A stretch of DNA of 62,000 bases from contig NC_135559.1 in assembly GCF_964340395.1 (NCBI RefSeq), positions 16,065,531-16,127,530 on the forward strand, in the 5' to 3' direction. The position numbers and the translations under genes were made by a program. The notes beneath the pieces were generated by a model. That model was not told where the DNA came from and did no database searches. It saw only the letters and a list, made by a program, of their open reading frames with translations. Positions 1 to 12,495 of the stretch are shown one piece after another; the stretch's first letter is position 1, and every line of letters starts with the position of its first letter. The DNA comes from Glandiceps talaboti (taxonomy: Eukaryota; Hemichordata; Enteropneusta; Spengelidae).

Positions 1-1968
1 AAAGAATCACTTTCCAAAAAGAAAAAAAAATAGGAATATAAAAAAACAATGTTCTTGGTTCCAATGACCTACTTAAATTTATTTTTCTACAATTTTTTTT
101 GGCACAGATAGTTTGTGATATTAGGATTGGGTTTATAACGGGGAAAAATAACGCACATACATGTATCTGTCCTACTTTCGTAAGACGAAGCATATCATCG
201 CAACCATCCGTATTAACAATGTAATCTAATCTTAGATAGTAAGGCCATACCGTATACCGGACCACTTGTCACTGTGTAACTCATATCATGATGGCCCACC
301 GCTTACAACCACTCTAAAAGTTCGATAACCTTGGTCACCGTCAGATTGTCAAGTCAATACGTCATTGCAACAACGGAAGTATCAAGAAGTGGTGGTAATA
401 AGCTGTCAATCATAAGTCACGCTTTGTACAGTTATATGTACATTTCAGTCTGGCAGGAAATCGACATAGTTTTTAAACCACCTCACGTGCTATTATTTTG
501 GTTACGTCATTTAATTAATTTGTTCTACATGTATTATTACGCCACAGGTGCTAGTATCGTGTGATGACCGCTGTCAGGATGATTTCCTGGCGTTGCTTTC
601 ACGATTTCCATCTGCGTTATGAATAATATTGTCACATTTCAAATTAAATAAGCATCTAGCTACTGCTGTTTGTTTCTGAATGGTTAAAACCTTTACGCAA
701 GATTTGAACCACGGCTGTGCTTAAGATAACCCAGATGTATAATTGGGGACCTGGTAGGATAGAGGTTGCAATGTGAATGATTTAATCCTATACTTATAGA
801 GGCTACAGTGGATTGTATGTATGCTCCCCAGGGAGTTGAGTAAGTTATATAGGGCCATTGTTCTGGTATAGGTATGTGTCAGGGTGGGTAATAAATTAAT
901 TGTATAGTGCTATGCTATAAATGGCATTCATTTGGGAAGGTGCCTTAATAAATGTACTATTTTATCTGTATTAGGTAAACAATGATGTAGAAGAAGGGTT
1001 TCTGATCAAGACATTTTGACATGTCTAAAGTGGTGCGACGATGCGATTTCTTCTTAATTGTCAAACCTGCTGTCACTAAATCTCCTATTTATGGCAGTTA
1101 CTGTTCTTTTTATTCAGTACTTTAGAGCAAGTGTGTGTGTGTGGAGGGCAAATGTCTTTTGCTTTTCACAATTGGCAGTTGTCTTCACTGAAGCAAGGAG
1201 GGTTATTTTGTGTTTACCTCCTGATCTGTAGCCTGCATGGGTTGGTCAAACACGTAAAAATAAAAGATCGACGCGAGTAATACACGCGTTGACCAGAAAT
1301 AATTCATGGGGGTGGGGGGGGGGGGGGTATTATTAAATTTCTGTAGTGATATTTTGTTGAATAAATTATTTTAATTTCTACCAGTTATAGAGTAATCCTG
1401 CTGGATATAGGATACTGGTTATTTTTCTTTCTGCAGATAGTGAGTCAGAAAGAACTACTTATAAGAATCAAGGCGTTACTATACTGTATTCATACTGCTG
1501 ATAATGACATTAAACACCCCCCCCCCCCCCGCCACCGGCCGACCCGATACCATAGAGTCAAAAATGATTGTACATCACCTATATCACACTTCGTAGACTT
1601 ATAGCGAATTCTGAATAAGTTTAAGTTTATAAAATATAGTACAATATATATTTAAAATATTTATTATATCTTTTAATTTTTTGGGTTGACTTTAATAGTC
1701 GAAATACTGAGGTCGTCGGTTACTTTGACTTAAATCTAGCGTATGTCCGGTGTGTGTCCTGAGTACTAGCTCAGACCACAAAAGAGGGAGGTACTAGTTC
1801 AGAAGTACTAAATATTATAAGCACCAAAGTCATCAAATGTTTTAACTTTAGTTTGTACAATGTATGATTATATCTGTCTTCCATGGTTTTGTTCACCTTA
1901 TTGCTCGAATTATCGTTGTCAAAGATCTTGTAGCATTTGCTATTGTTTCTATGTAATTTATTCATTTC
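1..1968. other. Intergenic, no gene recognised
   Basis: No exon with convincing coding content or homology was found. The stretch contains a reverse-oriented MITE-2 copy (about 1009-1303), a poly-G run near 1312-1327 and a poly-C run near 1517-1530. Short open frames here have no recognisable protein content. Confidence 0.5.
1009..1303 (-). mobile_element. MITE-2 family copy, reverse orientation
   Basis: Read on the minus strand, this stretch aligns along its length with the copies at 14881-15219 and 59320-59675. Shared blocks include the motif GTCGCACCACTTTAGA near one end, a segment reading CACTTGCTCTAAAGTACT in the middle, and an end resembling ACCAGAA. It is non-coding apart from a short frame discussed in the findings. 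The boundaries are approximate because the outermost bases are eroded and no clear target duplication is visible. Confidence 0.7.
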
Positions 1969-2990
1969 TTGACATTTCTGAGCAAGCTGGGTGGTATTTA
2001 CATTTGTAGCTTTATATTGTTACATTATTGGCGTCATTTCTTGACATTTCTGAGCAAGCTGGGTGGTATTTACATTTGTAGCTTTACATTGTTACATTAT
2101 TGGCGTCATTTTTTGACATTTCTGAGCAAGCTGGGTGGTATTTACATTTGTAGCTTTACATTGTTACATTATTGGATTAATTTTTTGACATTTCTGAGCA
2201 AGCTGGGTGGTATTTACATTTGTAGCTTTACATTGTTACATTATTGGCGTCATTTTTTGACATTTCTGAGCAAGCTGGGTGGTATTTACATTTGTAGCTT
2301 TACATTGTTACATTATTGGATTCATTTTTTGACATTTCTGAGCAAGCTGGGTGGTATTTACATTTGTAGCTTTATATTGTTACATTATTGGCGTCATTTC
2401 TTGACATTTCTGAGCAAGCTGGGTGGTATTTACATTTGTAGCTTTACATTGTTACATTATTGGATTCATTTTTTGACATTTCTGAGCAAGCTGGGTGGTA
2501 TTTAAATTTGTAGCTTTGTATTGTTACTTTATTGGCTTCATTTTTTGACATTTCTGAGCAAGCTGGGTGGTATTTACATTTGTAGCTTTACATTGTTACA
2601 TTATTGGCTTCATTTCTTGACATTTCTGAGCAAGCTGGGTGGTATTTACATTTGTAGCTTTATATTGTTACATTATTGGCGTCATTTCTTGACATTTCTG
2701 AGCAAGCTGGGTGGTATTTACATTTGTAGCTTTACATTGTTACATTATTGGCTTCATTTCTTGACATTTCTGAGCAAGCTGGGTGGTATTTACATTTGTA
2801 GCTTTATATTGTTACATTACTGGCGTCATTTCTTGACATTTCTGAGCAAGCTGGGTGGTATTTACATTTGTAGCTTTACATTGTTCCATTATTGGCGTCA
2901 TTTCTTGACATTTCTGAGCAAGCTGGGTGGTATTTACAATTGTAGCTTTATATTGTTACATTACTGGCTTCATTTTTTGAAATTTTTGAT
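1969..2990. repeat. 72-bp tandem repeat, 14 units plus a partial
   Basis: Each unit begins TTGACATTTCTGAGCAAGCT and recurs every 72 bases at 1969, 2041, 2113 and so on to 2905, with a degenerate partial unit from 2977. Because 72 is a multiple of three and the unit lacks stops in one frame, the plus strand shows a long periodic 24-residue frame. It is broken only where a unit at 2473 has TAA. Units differ at a few positions (TATATT versus TACATT; GGCGTC, GGATTC or GGCTTC). From about 2545 onward the variants partly alternate, suggesting amplification of dimers. The periodic frame is a by-product of unit length; no start context, signal peptide or flanking exon supports a protein. Confidence 0.95.
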
Positions 2991-3594
2991 GATTAAAAAT
3001 AAATTGTATTTTATCTACAGAGCACAGTCTGTTGCAAATCACTTTCTTCCTTTATTCAGACAAACTCCCCTTTAATATGTCACTCACATTCATAAATGAA
3101 AGGTGGAGGGGACTAAATGAAATTCAACAAAATTAGATAATAATGGAAAAATTTAATGAAAGAGAGAACGTAAAATTTGAGGTGAAATACATTTTTGTCA
3201 TATTATTATTGATATCAGTCTTGTCAAAGGCAACAATCAGCATATTAACAAGAACATTTCTCAAAAAAAAAAAATCACTCTTAAAAAAAATCTGCTCAGC
3301 TCAGAATATTCACACATATCGGTTGTTGATTATATGCCTTCATAGAAGGCAATTCACATTTAAGAGATTATACTGATACCATCATGATTTCCCTGGAGTA
3401 TTTCTTCATATGTTTAGTTAGTTGACTTGCTAGGTAAAACATGGAATACTAGTACTCCGTAGGTGATGGGAATTTCATGTTTGATATTTTGTGAGTTTAT
3501 AAAATTACCATACCATTCTGTTGAATTTACAGAAGTGAATTCAATTTTTTTTCAGACTTTCTTGGATTGGTTTATAATTCATGAACTTTCTTGG

Positions 3595-3925
3595 ATGGCT
3601 TTACAATTCCAGCAATTTCAAGGATTGGTTTACAATTCTAGGGCTTTCAGGGAGCACTTTGTAATTCCAGGATTTTCCAGGGTTGGTTTCTAATTCCAGG
3701 ACTTTTCTGGATTGATTTACAATTCCAGGACTTTCCAGGAGCAGTTTATAATTCCAGGACTTTCCAGGAGCAGTTTGTAAATCCACGACTGTCCAGGAGC
3801 AGTTTACAATTCCAGGACTTTCAAGGAGCAGTTTGTTATTCCAGGACTTTCCAGGAGCAGTTTGCTATAATTCCAGGACTTTCCGGGAGCAGTTTGTAAT
3901 TCTAGGACTTTCCAGGAGCATACAA
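3595..3925. repeat. About 29-bp tandem minisatellite
   Basis: Roughly eleven imperfect units of the type AATTCCAGGACTTTCCAGGA followed by GCAGTTTGT. Unit identity rises toward the right-hand side, as expected if the array grew there most recently. No coding role is apparent. Confidence 0.9.
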
Positions 3926-4112
3926 ACAAGTGCTATTTTTAATTCATAAAACAAAGCACTCACATAAAGTAAAAGTAGGTATTATACCATTTGATTCATA
4001 ACATTACACGTAACATCAAATACACTTTAAACTCTTGAATTCATATTCAAAGAAAATGTCTTAAGATTTTCTTGCAAAGTACATATAACTTACATCAATT
4101 TTAATATCGGTA

Positions 4113-4321
4113 TAGACTGTAAGATACATTGTCTCGGTCCACCCTCACCAGCCCCCCCCCCCTCTTTCTCTCTGTCTCTGTCTCTGTCTCTCTGTCTGTC
4201 TGACTGTCTCTCTCTATCTCTCTGCCTGCCTGCTTACCTGTGTCTGTCTGTCTCTCACTCTTTCTCTCTCCCTCTTGACCTATGTGTGAGGGTGCCCCAT
4301 CACGGCATACCTTACAGACTA
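4113..4321. mobile_element. MITE-1 copy with internal pyrimidine microsatellite
   Basis: It starts TAGACTGTAAGATAC and ends CATACCTTACAGACTA, the inverted termini that define the MITE-1 family (other copies at 15472-15564 and 24414-24522). The middle has been replaced or expanded by a poly-C plus CTCTGT-rich microsatellite (4153-4272), so this copy is about twice as long as the compact ones. The flanking 9-mers do not match, so the target duplication has decayed or one end was rearranged. Confidence 0.85.
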
Positions 4322-5993
4322 ACAACAGTACAGCTTATGTAAAACAAGGGTCGACTTAATTATTGGTAGCTTTGAAGTTGTTGCCTGAATCACAAAGTTC
4401 TATAATTTAACAAGTTCTCATAAGATTACAGGAAAATGTTGCATATTATGGATGACATACATCATACCGCTAAAAGTATCAGAATCATTTGGACACCAGC
4501 TACAATGTTAACAAGCTTGAAATTGAGGCCAAAACTATATAAAATTCCTTAAGTTTAGACATACATTGCATTATTAAACCAGTCAAAAGGTTGGGATGAT
4601 TTTATCCTAGCTTCTTTTCTTTATGTATAGGGACCTTTAAGAGTAATGTTCACCAAAGCTGCATCGTGCGACCTCTCTAAATCACAGTTATTGAAATGGG
4701 CAAATCTGGCTTACAAGAGGTGTTCTGGGATATTGCTAGAAGTAGATATTTTTGTTGTCACATCCCTATGAATACAGAAATGCAGCCAAGATATAATCAC
4801 CCTTGCCTTTGTTCCTTTTTAAGAAACTGGATATTCAAACAATTGCACAGTGTAATAAAATACAGACATTTGTCAACGGTCTCTGTACCATGTGTTGTTG
4901 ACAGTACCCTTTATTGCAAGCTATAAATATACACACAATTCAAACATTTTTCCCTTTACTAATTGTATTTACCTAAAAATGTATTTGAAAAAAATCAAGT
5001 GCTGATAATTTGGGACCATTTTTTTGGCCTGACTGAACTTGCTTCACATACAACACCTACATACTACCAATAACATGTTACAGTGTTGACATTTAAGGGA
5101 TAAATAATACACCTTGTCTATCATTACTAGAAAAATTTTGTCAAAATTGACCATTTTTACAAACAAATTACCAACCATCCAGTGCTGCCAGCATTATACT
5201 GTTCTTTGTCATTGGCCATGGTATAATTGAAAACAAAAGTACATGCTAATTAATGCTTCAAATGTTGAGGGCGCCAAATAATAAAATGTACCTCATTAGC
5301 AATCTTTTATCATCCGATAAAAGGAATGACAGTCACTTGAGAATAGCTAAAAACTAGAAAGCCTTTTATGACAAAACTTCACATTTACATTGACATGTTT
5401 AAAGACATCCCCCCACCCCCACCCCCACCCCCTCTGCACCCTACCCCTCAATATTTAAGGGTACATAAAGCTCTCGGTACTCTTATAAAGTCACCGTAGT
5501 ACTAAACATGTAAAAGACAATCATTTGTCTATGAAACATCATTTTTGATAAGTATAGTTAAAATGATGTTGACTTGGTGTTATACTCATGGAACATTACA
5601 TTTTTGACACAGAGCTAGACATATTTCGACTCTAGACTAACAATAACAGAGACACAATAAACACAGCAGGATCCTTTACCCAATCACATTGAACACTGAT
5701 AAGCATTGCTATTCTTTCCCAATGCAGTAGAAAACAGGCTTCTAAGTTCTAATGAAAACATTACACATCAACTTGATGATATTCAAGGCTTCAATTGCAT
5801 ATTTTCTAACTAATAATCAACATACCAACTTGATTACTTCTACCTCGCCATGGTGTACGGCACCTATGTAATTGTATCTTTTGCATTAGAAGTTGTTTTA
5901 GGGTGTGTATTAAATGTCATGTCACATACGTGAAACACCAGGGCAACATCATTTTAGTTGTAAGAAATGGTTATACTGTTGATAAATTCAACT
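4322..5993. other. 3' flank of GPALPP1, no gene recognised
   Basis: This lies downstream of the minus-strand GPALPP1 stop codon and would include its 3' UTR. It is AT-rich with a short C/A-rich tract near 5408-5435. I could not place a polyadenylation signal with confidence and see no other gene. Confidence 0.5.
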
Positions 5994-8900
5994 TTACAAA
6001 TAGCGGCTATCTTTACTGTGTGAAAACTTGCTATCCAGTCCTGCTGCTGATTTCATCATTCGTTTCTTCTTTGCATCATCAAATCGGTTGACCTGGAGGT
6101 CAATATCTCTATCAAAAGGTCGTCTCTCATTTGGATTGGCCCCTTCTTCTTGCTGCAGCAGGAGAAGAAGAAGAAGAAAATATTGTTTACTGATGAGGTA
6201 ATTGTAATAAATTATTCAAATTTTTCATGCATAAATCTTCCCTTTTTGAATATCTGCCCAGACAAATTTAATATAAATTGGCCAATGTGTATTACAGATA
6301 ATGTAATGTAAGCTCTCTCTGGCTCAACTCCAGTGTACATTTGTGATCTTCTTCATCTATTGACATTGAGTCACACTCTACATTCTACAAAGAAGAATCT
6401 GGTTGCAACAACAAATTACAGAGAAGTCACCTATGGAGGTCAGGTTGTTCCTTCTCATACATGTATGTTGCCCCCAAACTATGGAACACTTTGCCACCTG
6501 ACATTCACCAAGCCTCCAGCCTGGATTGTTTCAAAACAAAAACTGAAGACTTATTTGTTCACCAAAAGCCTATGGTGTGTGTTTAGCCATTCAGTGCTAC
6601 TGAACAGAACATTGCTCTAGAAATTGGAGCTATAGAAATGTATACAGAAATGTGATGTGTTAAGCAGTGTTGCAGCCAGCCTTTTGAAAGAGTGGGACAT
6701 AGTGTCCCAAGACTTTCATTTCTCTGGGTCATCATAAATTTTTGGGGGTCATTATAAAAAAGCGCCAATGGCATTGTTGCACAACTGTACAGTTTTAAAA
6801 ATATTTACCCACATGCTGATCCATGCTAGATATTTGCTGAATGATGACGCAGTTGCCTATCGAACCCTGTTGTTATCTATGCAATATACACAATCATTTG
6901 GCTGTTGCTATAGGTGTGGTCATGTTGCTGAACATATTTGCATACAATTTTAGTGTGGGTCATCTATGACCGATCACTTCCAAAATTGTGGGTCAGGTCC
7001 AAAAAATGTGTCAAATGACCCTAAAAACCCCTCTGGCTGCAACACTGGTTAAGATGTTATGAGTTTGTCGGATGTTCTACATTGGTCATGATTCCATAAT
7101 TTTTTTTTTAATTTTCAAGCGAGACTGGGTCGGTTGGTATTCTCATATTAGCATCAGCAAATTTCTCTTTAGTTTCGTTATGATCATGACTCATACTTTC
7201 ATGAACAAGCTCTAAACTTAGAAGTGTTTCCAATCTTTCTCTTTCAAGAAAGCACACCCTCCATGGCCCATGTTTCCTTTCCAGCTCTAAGACAAAATAG
7301 TGCCAATGGAGTTGTAGCACAACTGACTATTAAACCTATGAATGAAAGTGGCACAAGCTGAGTTTATAAGCTTTTTATTCAAGCGATAGTACTTAATACA
7401 TAAAACCACATGCCAGTGTATTGTTAATGTCGATGTATATGTCTTCTATAACATTATGATTGTCTTCTGGCATTGTTAGAACAGTTGATTGCAGAGTAGG
7501 GATTTCCTGAACATTCTTTGCTATGTGTCATAAATTACGTCATTGGATTGTTTATAAGTTATATCTTAATACCAGGTTTGAGTTCAGTCAATTACAAGTG
7601 ATGGTTAAGTGTGTTTTCAGTAAGTAGACACCAGAGGGCAGTATACTAATCATATTAATGACATCATTGGATAGTTTATATGTTATATCTTAATACCAGG
7701 TTTGCGTTCAGTCAATTGCAAGTGGTGGTTAAGTATGCTTCAGTAAGTGGACACTAGAGGGCAGTATACAAATTATATAAATTACTTCATTGGATCGTTT
7801 ATATCTTAATACCAGGTTTGAGTTCAGTCAATTGCAAGTGATGGTTAAGTATACTTCAGTAAATAGAATACTACAACTTTTAATTATGCAGTGAAACTAC
7901 GCCAAAATCATATAAACTCAGCTTGTGCCCCTTTAAGTAATTCTTACTTACAGCTTTCCTCTTTCTTTCTTTGGTATGCATATCAATCAATGTTTCTGAT
8001 CGTTTGTCTTTGTTGAAACCCTCAATTTGTTTCGCTATCTGTTTATCTCTCTCTGACATTTCTTTTTTCTCTGGTTCTTTAGATGGTTTACTAGGTTTGG
8101 ACTCTGCTTTTTCCTGCAACAGATATATATATTAGTGTATCAAAATACGAAGAATGCAATGATTGGATAAAAAAAAATTCCCATCTTGAAATTACATGTA
8201 AATACAACCCACAACAGCCAAGTAAAGTAATTCTGCTATATAGTGTTCATATCAAGTATAAAAGTATAAGGCCAAAAAAAAAAATATATCTGGTTCTGGT
8301 CAGCGCACGTGCCCTAAATACCCTCGCGTCGATTCTTTTTTTTTTTGATAATTGTTGCTTTCCCGTTCCTTATTTATTCCTGATATCAGGAGAACAAGCA
8401 GCTGAAATCTACCCTACATGCCAAGATTGCTTAAATACAAAGCCTAAACTGCTTCGAAGAAAAAGGAAGTTTTTCAAGAGATAAATATGATAGAAACACA
8501 GAGTATGTAAAATGTCAAAAAATGTGTACATTTTTGTATTTACTAATTTGCAAAAAAAAAAAAAAAATTGCATCGTCGCACCACTTTAGAAAGTTTACCC
8601 CGACCAGAACCAGATATTGTTTTTTTGCCTAATAAGTAAATTGTTTTAATTATGAGCCCTGTACATGACTGTAGATGTACTCAATCTGAAAACAATATTT
8701 GCAGTGCAAAGCAAGTAAATAGTCAATGACTTGAGTGTAAACATAGGTGCTATAAAAACGCTGTCTCGATCTCATTGAGAGCTAAATAAAATCTAGGTTA
8801 TGACAGCTATCATTCACTGTAATCAGTTTGCTGTTTGTTAGCTGAGCTGACAACACTATTTATAAATTGACTAACTTTAAAATGCCACATACCTAACAAT

Positions 8901-11900
8901 TGAAACAGTATACTATCACACATGACAAATGTGGCACACAGTAGAATCGCTTTACTTGGATGTTACAGGTTGTAGACGTTTGAAGTCATCCATATCTTTA
9001 ACCTCTTTTTGAAATTATCATGTCATACACATTTGGTACAGTTTACCAGTAAGGGTTATATATCATCTGAAAGCATGTATTGATAACCATCTCAGAACTG
9101 CAAGGGGCTCATCGACTTCCTACTCTATGCAAATTTCACAATACACTCACTTTCAACAAATGTTCTGTCAATCACGACAGTGGGACTAAAAAATCTCCAA
9201 AGTGTTGGTTATCAAGTTATTTTCATATAAATGACAGTAACTGTGATCATCATTAAAATACATAACCAAGATGTTTTGTTACCATGGCTTTTCTAGCTTT
9301 ATCAGCAGGTGTATCTGTCCATCCTGATCTGTCACCCATAGAGGGCGCTGCTGATTTCCTAAAAGTCCTTGCACCCAAACCAAAGGCTTTGGAGTATTCA
9401 GGTAATTCCGTCATCCATGATTCACGCTGTGGTGCTTTTGGTTCGTCCTATAAAATTAGAAAAAAATATAAATCCATATCATTTGCATATCATTTGCATA
9501 CAAGTATGCAATGTTTTCAGTATTCCAATGCAGTGTAAATAGTAAATACCACTAGTGTGTGTGCACATAGGTGCAATTAATCATTGGTACATATTTAGTA
9601 CTGGATAGACTAGTCTATTTCAAAGTCTGTTGGCTTCCCCCCCTCCCCCCCCAATTGTCAGTAGTTTACATTTAATGTCATCAATTACCTAAAGTTTTGT
9701 GTTTACAAACTGATATTTAAATCAACAACCTCTCTAATTACTTTAAATTCAAGCTTGTTGAATAGTAAGTGCCTCACAATACATGTCTTTTGGACTACTA
9801 CCGAGGTAGATGTTTTGCCCACTGTATCCCAATGTGAAGGTCCTGTAATGACCTCATTAGCATATCATGATGTTGTTACTTACAGTAGAATGTGACCCTA
9901 CATAGAATTATATTACAGGTATTAACACGATTGATGTAATCCGTACATGAAGTAGTAGCCACTATGATTTATCCCTCAAATGAAATGACCTACTTGGAGT
10001 GCATGATCCAAGCTCCTGAGTGCCATTTCCTAACACTGTCATTTTGTTTTTAAAAGTGCTACTTATGACCCAGTCTACCTGCTAGACCTCGGATGTTCTT
10101 CCGGTACAATATGACACACGACCAAACATCACTATCGAGGATGGAACATCCAAGGTCTAGCAAAAGTCATGTCCACAGTTCAGGGATATAAATAACTGCC
10201 AATCAGAGAACCGCATTGGCGACAATCACAAACAGAGGACAATAGCTAATTTTTTTCATGCATATTCAGCTTAAGGAGGGGTTTGTATAAATAACCACCA
10301 ATGCCGTAACTGAAATGTGTGAATTACAACATCTACACACTCATCTAACTCACAATTACCATAAACCGATTATGACATAGTAGTTAGTTAGTAGTATGTA
10401 TTATAGAGGTCATGGGTTATTGAATATATTAACATATACACATGCATACATAGCCCAACCCACGGCCATATGTCATCTCAATGGAATGTCAAGTCTGAAA
10501 ATGACATTAGCTAGATGTTGGGGAAAGCCCTCACTGCGAACTTTGTTCACTTATCGTATCCGAAGAAAGCCTGAACGTCTAACAGCAAGACTACTTATGA
10601 CCCTAGATTGTAAGGCATGTCATGTCACTTCGCCCTCACTGGCCTCTGAAAGGGGTGGCCAATCCAAGGACTGGAACAATCTACCAGCATCAATAAAACA
10701 GATATCACAAAGAAATGCCTTTAAAAAAAAGCAGTCAAATCATATCTGTCCAGTACACTAAGGGATACTGAAAACAGTGAGTTTATTCGTTATTAGTGTG
10801 CCTCCACATTTTCCCTACTTCTGTTAGTCTTTCCCATTCATGGTTAAACATCTTTGCTAATCCCGCCACTTTCTTAAATCACTGTATGGACCCCACTGGA
10901 AACAAGTCTTTGATTTTGTGTTTGTGTATTATCCAAGTAATTTAACAATTTGTACCAGTTTTTATTTGTATATCTGTGCTGTCGATCTTGTTCTTTTACT
11001 GAAATAAACTAAACTAAACTAATCCCTGAGGGCACCCTGTCAAGACATATGGCCCTCGCATGTAGTATTTTGTGGTTAGAAGGCAATATTTACCCCAGTA
11101 CCTCAATTTTTACTAGGGTTCCTTTCCAAAACTATGATTAAATAATTAGGAAACTGTCATTTTTTAAATTTATTCCATACATTTTTCCTCTTTGATACAA
11201 GGGTTCCAAAGTCTTAGCTATATGATCATTTCCTTATTTCATGTTGTGTTTGTGACATACTTTTCCTGTTAGTCTGTTTTTCATTGCCTGTGCTCTTGCT
11301 TCAAACTCTTTAGCAACTGACAAATCAGTACAAGTTCCAGTATTTGGCATTGGTCCAATTACATCATCTTCCTCCGAATCGGATGATTCGCTATTGCCTT
11401 CATCTATCTCTTTCTGGTTACTATGGTAACTAGGAGGTAAAGCCGCCCCATAGGTTGGCTTTGATGATAAGTCTAGAGGTGTGTCCTGTTCCTCCTCTTT
11501 TTTGTATCCAGGTGGCAAAGCAGGGCCATAGTAGTTTTGTGCGGCTATGCTTCCCCTTGTGTCATTCATTCTTTGTTCAGTCTGACTAGAAGGCAGTTCA
11601 GGATGTATCGATTGTGAGGCAGTGTATCTTGGTGGCAAAGGTGGCCCAGCTACCCTGTCTTCCGCTGAATCTCTGTATTGTGGCTGACCTGTGAATGATC
11701 AGTACAAATGAATTGTTTTATGACACAGCAATGCTTCTAATTCTGTTCAATAAACTCTTACAGGTTTCAAAGTTCATAGGAAGCACATATTACAGTTATC
11801 TTACAGTGTACTGTGTCATAATATTAAAGGGAGTCTGAACTCTAAATACTGAAATGAATATACAGACATTCCTATTCCTGACAAAAAAAATTCAGTCTCG

Positions 11901-12434
11901 GATCCTTGAAAAAAAACACTTACTGGTAGATGCCATTCAAGTAATTTTTGTACTCAATTACTAGATTACTAGAAGTGAAACTAACAATGAACATTATGAT
12001 GATATCAGTTACTGTTAATATTAAAGATCCAATGCCTGAATGATCCAAGCAAAAATTTCTCAACAATAATTTCTTATTTTCTATTATATCAAGCTGTAAT
12101 CCCTTTAATGTCTTACTCTTAGTATGTCCTTCTTACTTTCACTAAAAAGTAGTAAAACAAGTCTGTGTGGACAACACATTGAATATTAACATATCCAAAA
12201 TTCAGCTGGGGTCTTTAATATTACTTGTATAGAATTCAAATAGAATAAGAAAGGCTTGTTAAGGTATAGACATACACATATACCTATACAAATATATCTT
12301 CACTTGTCTTAAGCTGGTGAAACATTTATAACATACTAATATTTATTACTAATTGTGCAGGCCTGACTGGGTATGCGAATAATCTACTTTCTGGACTGAC
12401 AAAAAGAGAGACATAGAGACAGATACAGAGACAG

Positions 12435-12495
<61 letters not shown>

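Noticed and set aside
1969-3075. Two plus-strand frames with a 24-residue repeat (TFLSKLGGIYICSF)
   Set aside because: They arise because the satellite unit is 72 bp; there is no promoter, start context, signal or partner exon, and one unit contains a stop.
3595-3925. Regularly repeated 29-bp units that could be mistaken for a CRISPR array
   Set aside because: Units are contiguous with no unique spacers, and the window is a eukaryotic genome with spliced genes.
9284-9538. 84-codon plus-strand frame
   Set aside because: Antisense to GPALPP1 exon 3; the minus strand encodes the recognised family sequence.
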